From: Planctomycetes bacterium RBG_16_43_13
Lineage (GTDB): Bacteria; Planctomycetota; MHYJ01
Assembly: GCA_001828445.1 (NCBI GenBank)
Contig: MHYJ01000108.1
Span: 3,314 to 11,441 of the forward strand
Direction: 5' to 3'
Length of the DNA stretch: 8,128 nt
This document shows, one piece after another, positions 6,244-8,128 of the stretch. The position numbers were made by a program, and so were the translations under genes. Every line of letters begins with the position of its first letter. The stretch's first letter is position 1. Under the pieces are notes generated by a model. That model worked only from the letters and a program-made list of their open reading frames with translations, was not told the DNA's origin and made no database searches.

Positions 6244-8128
6244 ATGGTAGAAGGAATCACAAAACGCGAAGAATGGGGTAGTAGGATGGGGTTAATCCTT
6301 GCTGCCGCTGGCAACGCTGTCGGTATCGGGAACTTCCTCCGCTTCCCTGCAAAGGCAGCGGACTCTGGCGGTGGTGCATTTATGATTCCTTATGTGCTGG
6401 CACTTCTCCTCCTTGGCATTCCAATGATGTGGGTAGAATGGGGCATCGGGCGCTACGGCGGGAAATTTGGGCATGGTTCTACACCTGGGATGTTCGACAG
6501 GATGTGGAAACATCCGATAGCTAAATATTTAGGTGTAATAGGTGTAGCACTTCCACTCCTCTTTGCAATGTATTATACGTTTATAGAATCGTGGACACTT
6601 GGATATGCGTGGGAGTCACTAACCGGCGGGTATAAGAATGCCAACGATATGGAGATTTACCTCCAAGAGTATCAAGGAGCTGTTTCTACCACAAATTTCT
6701 TCCCGTCGTTCACCACGACAATAGCATTTTTTGCCATTGTATTGGCAATGAATATATTCATAATAGCAAGGGGAGTTGCAAAGGGCATAGAACTACTGGC
6801 TAAGATAGCAATGCCTACCCTTTTTGTATTTGCCCTTGTTATGATGGTAAGGGTTTTTACACTCTCTCCTGATAAGGGAACTGTAGCAGAAGGGCTAAAC
6901 TTTATATGGAATCCTGATTTTACTAAGCTTGGACTCATAGCAGTATGGGTAACCGCAGCAGGGCAGATTTTCTATACGCTAAGTATAGGCACTGGCTCTT
7001 TAGAATGTTATGCAAGCTATCTAAAAGAGACAGACGATGTTGTATTAACAGGATTAACTACCTCTGCAACAAATGAGTTTGTAGAAGTAATATTAGGCGG
7101 CTCTATATCCATACCAGCAACTGCGGTATTCTTTGGTGCCGACCAGATAGGACCTATAGCGGCAAAGGGGACATTCAATCTTGGGCTTGTAGCTATGCCT
7201 GAAGTGTTAAGAGGGTTAGGCAATGTCGAGATATTCGGCACAATTTGGTATTTGTTACTATTCTTTGCGTCCCTTACATCATCTGTAGCGCTTGCGTATC
7301 CAGTTATAGCGTTCTTTAAGGATGAACTGAAGTGGAAACACCTAAAATCATCTATTGTGCTTGCGATAATCTGGCTCGCTGGCTCTATTCCAATTATAGC
7401 GTTCCTAAAATATGGATATTTGGATGAGATTGACTTCTGGGTAGGGACACTATTCCTAATAATTTTTGCGGCGATTGAGGTTATAATCTTTGCCTGGATA
7501 TTCCCGAAGAAGAAGAACTGGCATACTATGACTCACGAGGAATTACGTAATCACGTTTATACGTTTGGGCTTTCAGAATCAATTGATGAGATGCACAAGG
7601 GAGCAGATATAAAGGTGCCAAGGATATTCTTCTTTATAATAAAATATATAACACCAGTATATCTATTAGCACTAATAATTCTCTGGCCTGTGCAGGAGTT
7701 GGAGGAAAAAGCACATCCTAAGCCGGCTATAATGGAGTCGATAAATTACAATGGGAAGTTTACATCTAAGATAACGAAGGATTCAGATAAGAATGAAATT
7801 GTAGATAAGCTAAAAGAGTTAATTCAGGCAGGAAAGAAGAATTATAAAGCTGAATCTACGGTCTCGATAGATACGTTAGGTAATGTAACCAGTGCAGAAG
7901 TACGGTGTGATGATGGTAATATCAAGAAATTAGTAGGTGATTTACTTTTGGCGAGAAAATATAAGCCATACACACCTAAGAATAGTAATTTGTCAGAACC
8001 CGCTACTTTTGATGTTGTAATCGACGGACTCTATACAAAGCCGTATATCTGGGGGGCGCGTATCCAGATGCTTGTTGTCTATGCGTTCTTTGCATTTTTG
8101 ACATACTGGGCTTGGAGAAAACGAAGAA
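6244..8128 (+). CDS. LeuT-type sodium:amino-acid symporter (NSS/SNF family) with a large insert before the last helix; 3' end outside the window
   Basis: No stop is reached in 628 codons; the frame leaves the window just after the last helix (WAWRKRR), so little is missing. From recall of LeuT (Aquifex), the match is close throughout: GNAVGIGNFLRFP in helix 1, SGGGAFMIPY, GIPMMWVEWGIGRYGG, and VILGGSISIPA. Both sodium sites are kept: Ala25, Asn30, Thr245 and Asn277 for Na1; Gly23, Val26, Ala342, Thr345 and Ser346 for Na2. Glu281, the residue that makes LeuT chloride-independent, is present. Gate pairs Arg33/Asp397 and Arg8/Asp360 remain. The substrate pocket differs (Phe107, Tyr244, Thr250, Leu350). 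The loop between helices 10 and 11 is longer than in LeuT, and about 118 residues separate helices 11 and 12. The start is chosen by alignment with LeuT; the upstream GAGAT is only a weak ribosome binding site. Confidence 0.93.
   Translation, partial: MVEGITKREEWGSRMGLILAAAGNAVGIGNFLRFPAKAADSGGGAFMIPYVLALLLLGIPMMWVEWGIGRYGGKFGHGSTPGMFDRMWKHPIAKYLGVIGVALPLLFAMYYTFIESWTLGYAWESLTGGYKNANDMEIYLQEYQGAVSTTNFFPSFTTTIAFFAIVLAMNIFIIARGVAKGIELLAKIAMPTLFVFALVMMVRVFTLSPDKGTVAEGLNFIWNPDFTKLGLIAVWVTAAGQIFYTLSIGTGSLECYASYLKETDDVVLTGLTTSATNEFVEVILGGSISIPATAVFFGADQIGPIAAKGTFNLGLVAMPEVLRGLGNVEIFGTIWYLLLFFASLTSSVALAYPVIAFFKDELKWKHLKSSIVLAIIWLAGSIPIIAFLKYGYLDEIDFWVGTLFLIIFAAIEVIIFAWIFPKKKNWHTMTHEELRNHVYTFGLSESIDEMHKGADIKVPRIFFFIIKYITPVYLLALIILWPVQELEEKAHPKPAIMESINYNGKFTSKITKDSDKNEIVDKLKELIQAGKKNYKAESTVSIDTLGNVTSAEVRCDDGNIKKLVGDLLLARKYKPYTPKNSNLSEPATFDVVIDGLYTKPYIWGARIQMLVVYAFFAFLTYWAWRKRR
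7849..8028 (+). other. TonB C-terminal-like region within the external loop of the symporter
   Basis: Residues about 536-595 read STVSIDTLGNVTSAEV, then a helix with IKKLVGDLLLARKYKPYTP, then a strand ending in ATFDVVIDG. This is the order seen in TonB C-terminal-type domains: a strand with xVxIDxxGxV, a second strand, a helix ending in a (K/R)-aromatic-x-P motif, and a closing strand. It is preceded by a charged helical part (about 505-530). By topology it faces the periplasm between helix 11 (about 458-480) and helix 12 (about 600-622). The domain call rests on pattern recognition alone. Confidence 0.5.

Noticed and set aside
1..8128. Selenoprotein with an in-frame UGA, suggested by selB
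   Set aside because: Every gene seen here is complete or open without an internal TGA, and no gene fragment continues past a TGA in the same frame.

Overview
The window reads as chromosomal DNA of a bacterium with two membranes. It is moderately AT-rich, uses ATA for isoleucine and AGA/AGG for arginine often, and is almost fully coding. It holds the tail of the selenocysteine elongation factor SelB, so the organism very likely makes selenoproteins. The DUF1570-type peptidase and the ECF sigma factor with a LolA-like partner would suit Planctomycetota or a related PVC lineage. That assignment is inference from gene content only. I see no tRNA, rRNA, CRISPR array, insertion sequence or phage gene.

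Left block (1-1680, + strand): the C-terminal end of selB, an ECF sigma factor and a secreted LolA/RseB-like protein form a tight operon. Each junction is an 11-nt overlap of the form ATG-N5-TAR. There is no anti-sigma gene between the sigma factor and the LolA-like gene. Convergent to it (1701-2720, - strand) lies a membrane-anchored DUF1570-type zinc peptidase.

Middle (2721-2968): a 248-bp divergent control region separates that peptidase from a second, unrelated HExxH peptidase. It contains two tandem palindromes of the form TGTTAC-N5-GTAACA with centres 19 bp apart, a further small palindrome, and a sigma-70-like promoter with a strong ribosome binding site for the right-hand gene.

Right block (2969-8128, + strand): a secreted M61 (glycyl aminopeptidase-type) peptidase with a PDZ domain is followed after 10 nt by an APC-family amino-acid permease. 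After an 88-bp gap with its own promoter comes a LeuT-type sodium:amino-acid symporter that runs off the window. Together these look like a peptide-degradation and amino-acid-uptake module.

The most unusual object is the symporter. Between its last two membrane helices it carries about 105 extra residues on the outer face, where LeuT has a short loop. Part of this insert reads like a TonB C-terminal-type domain.
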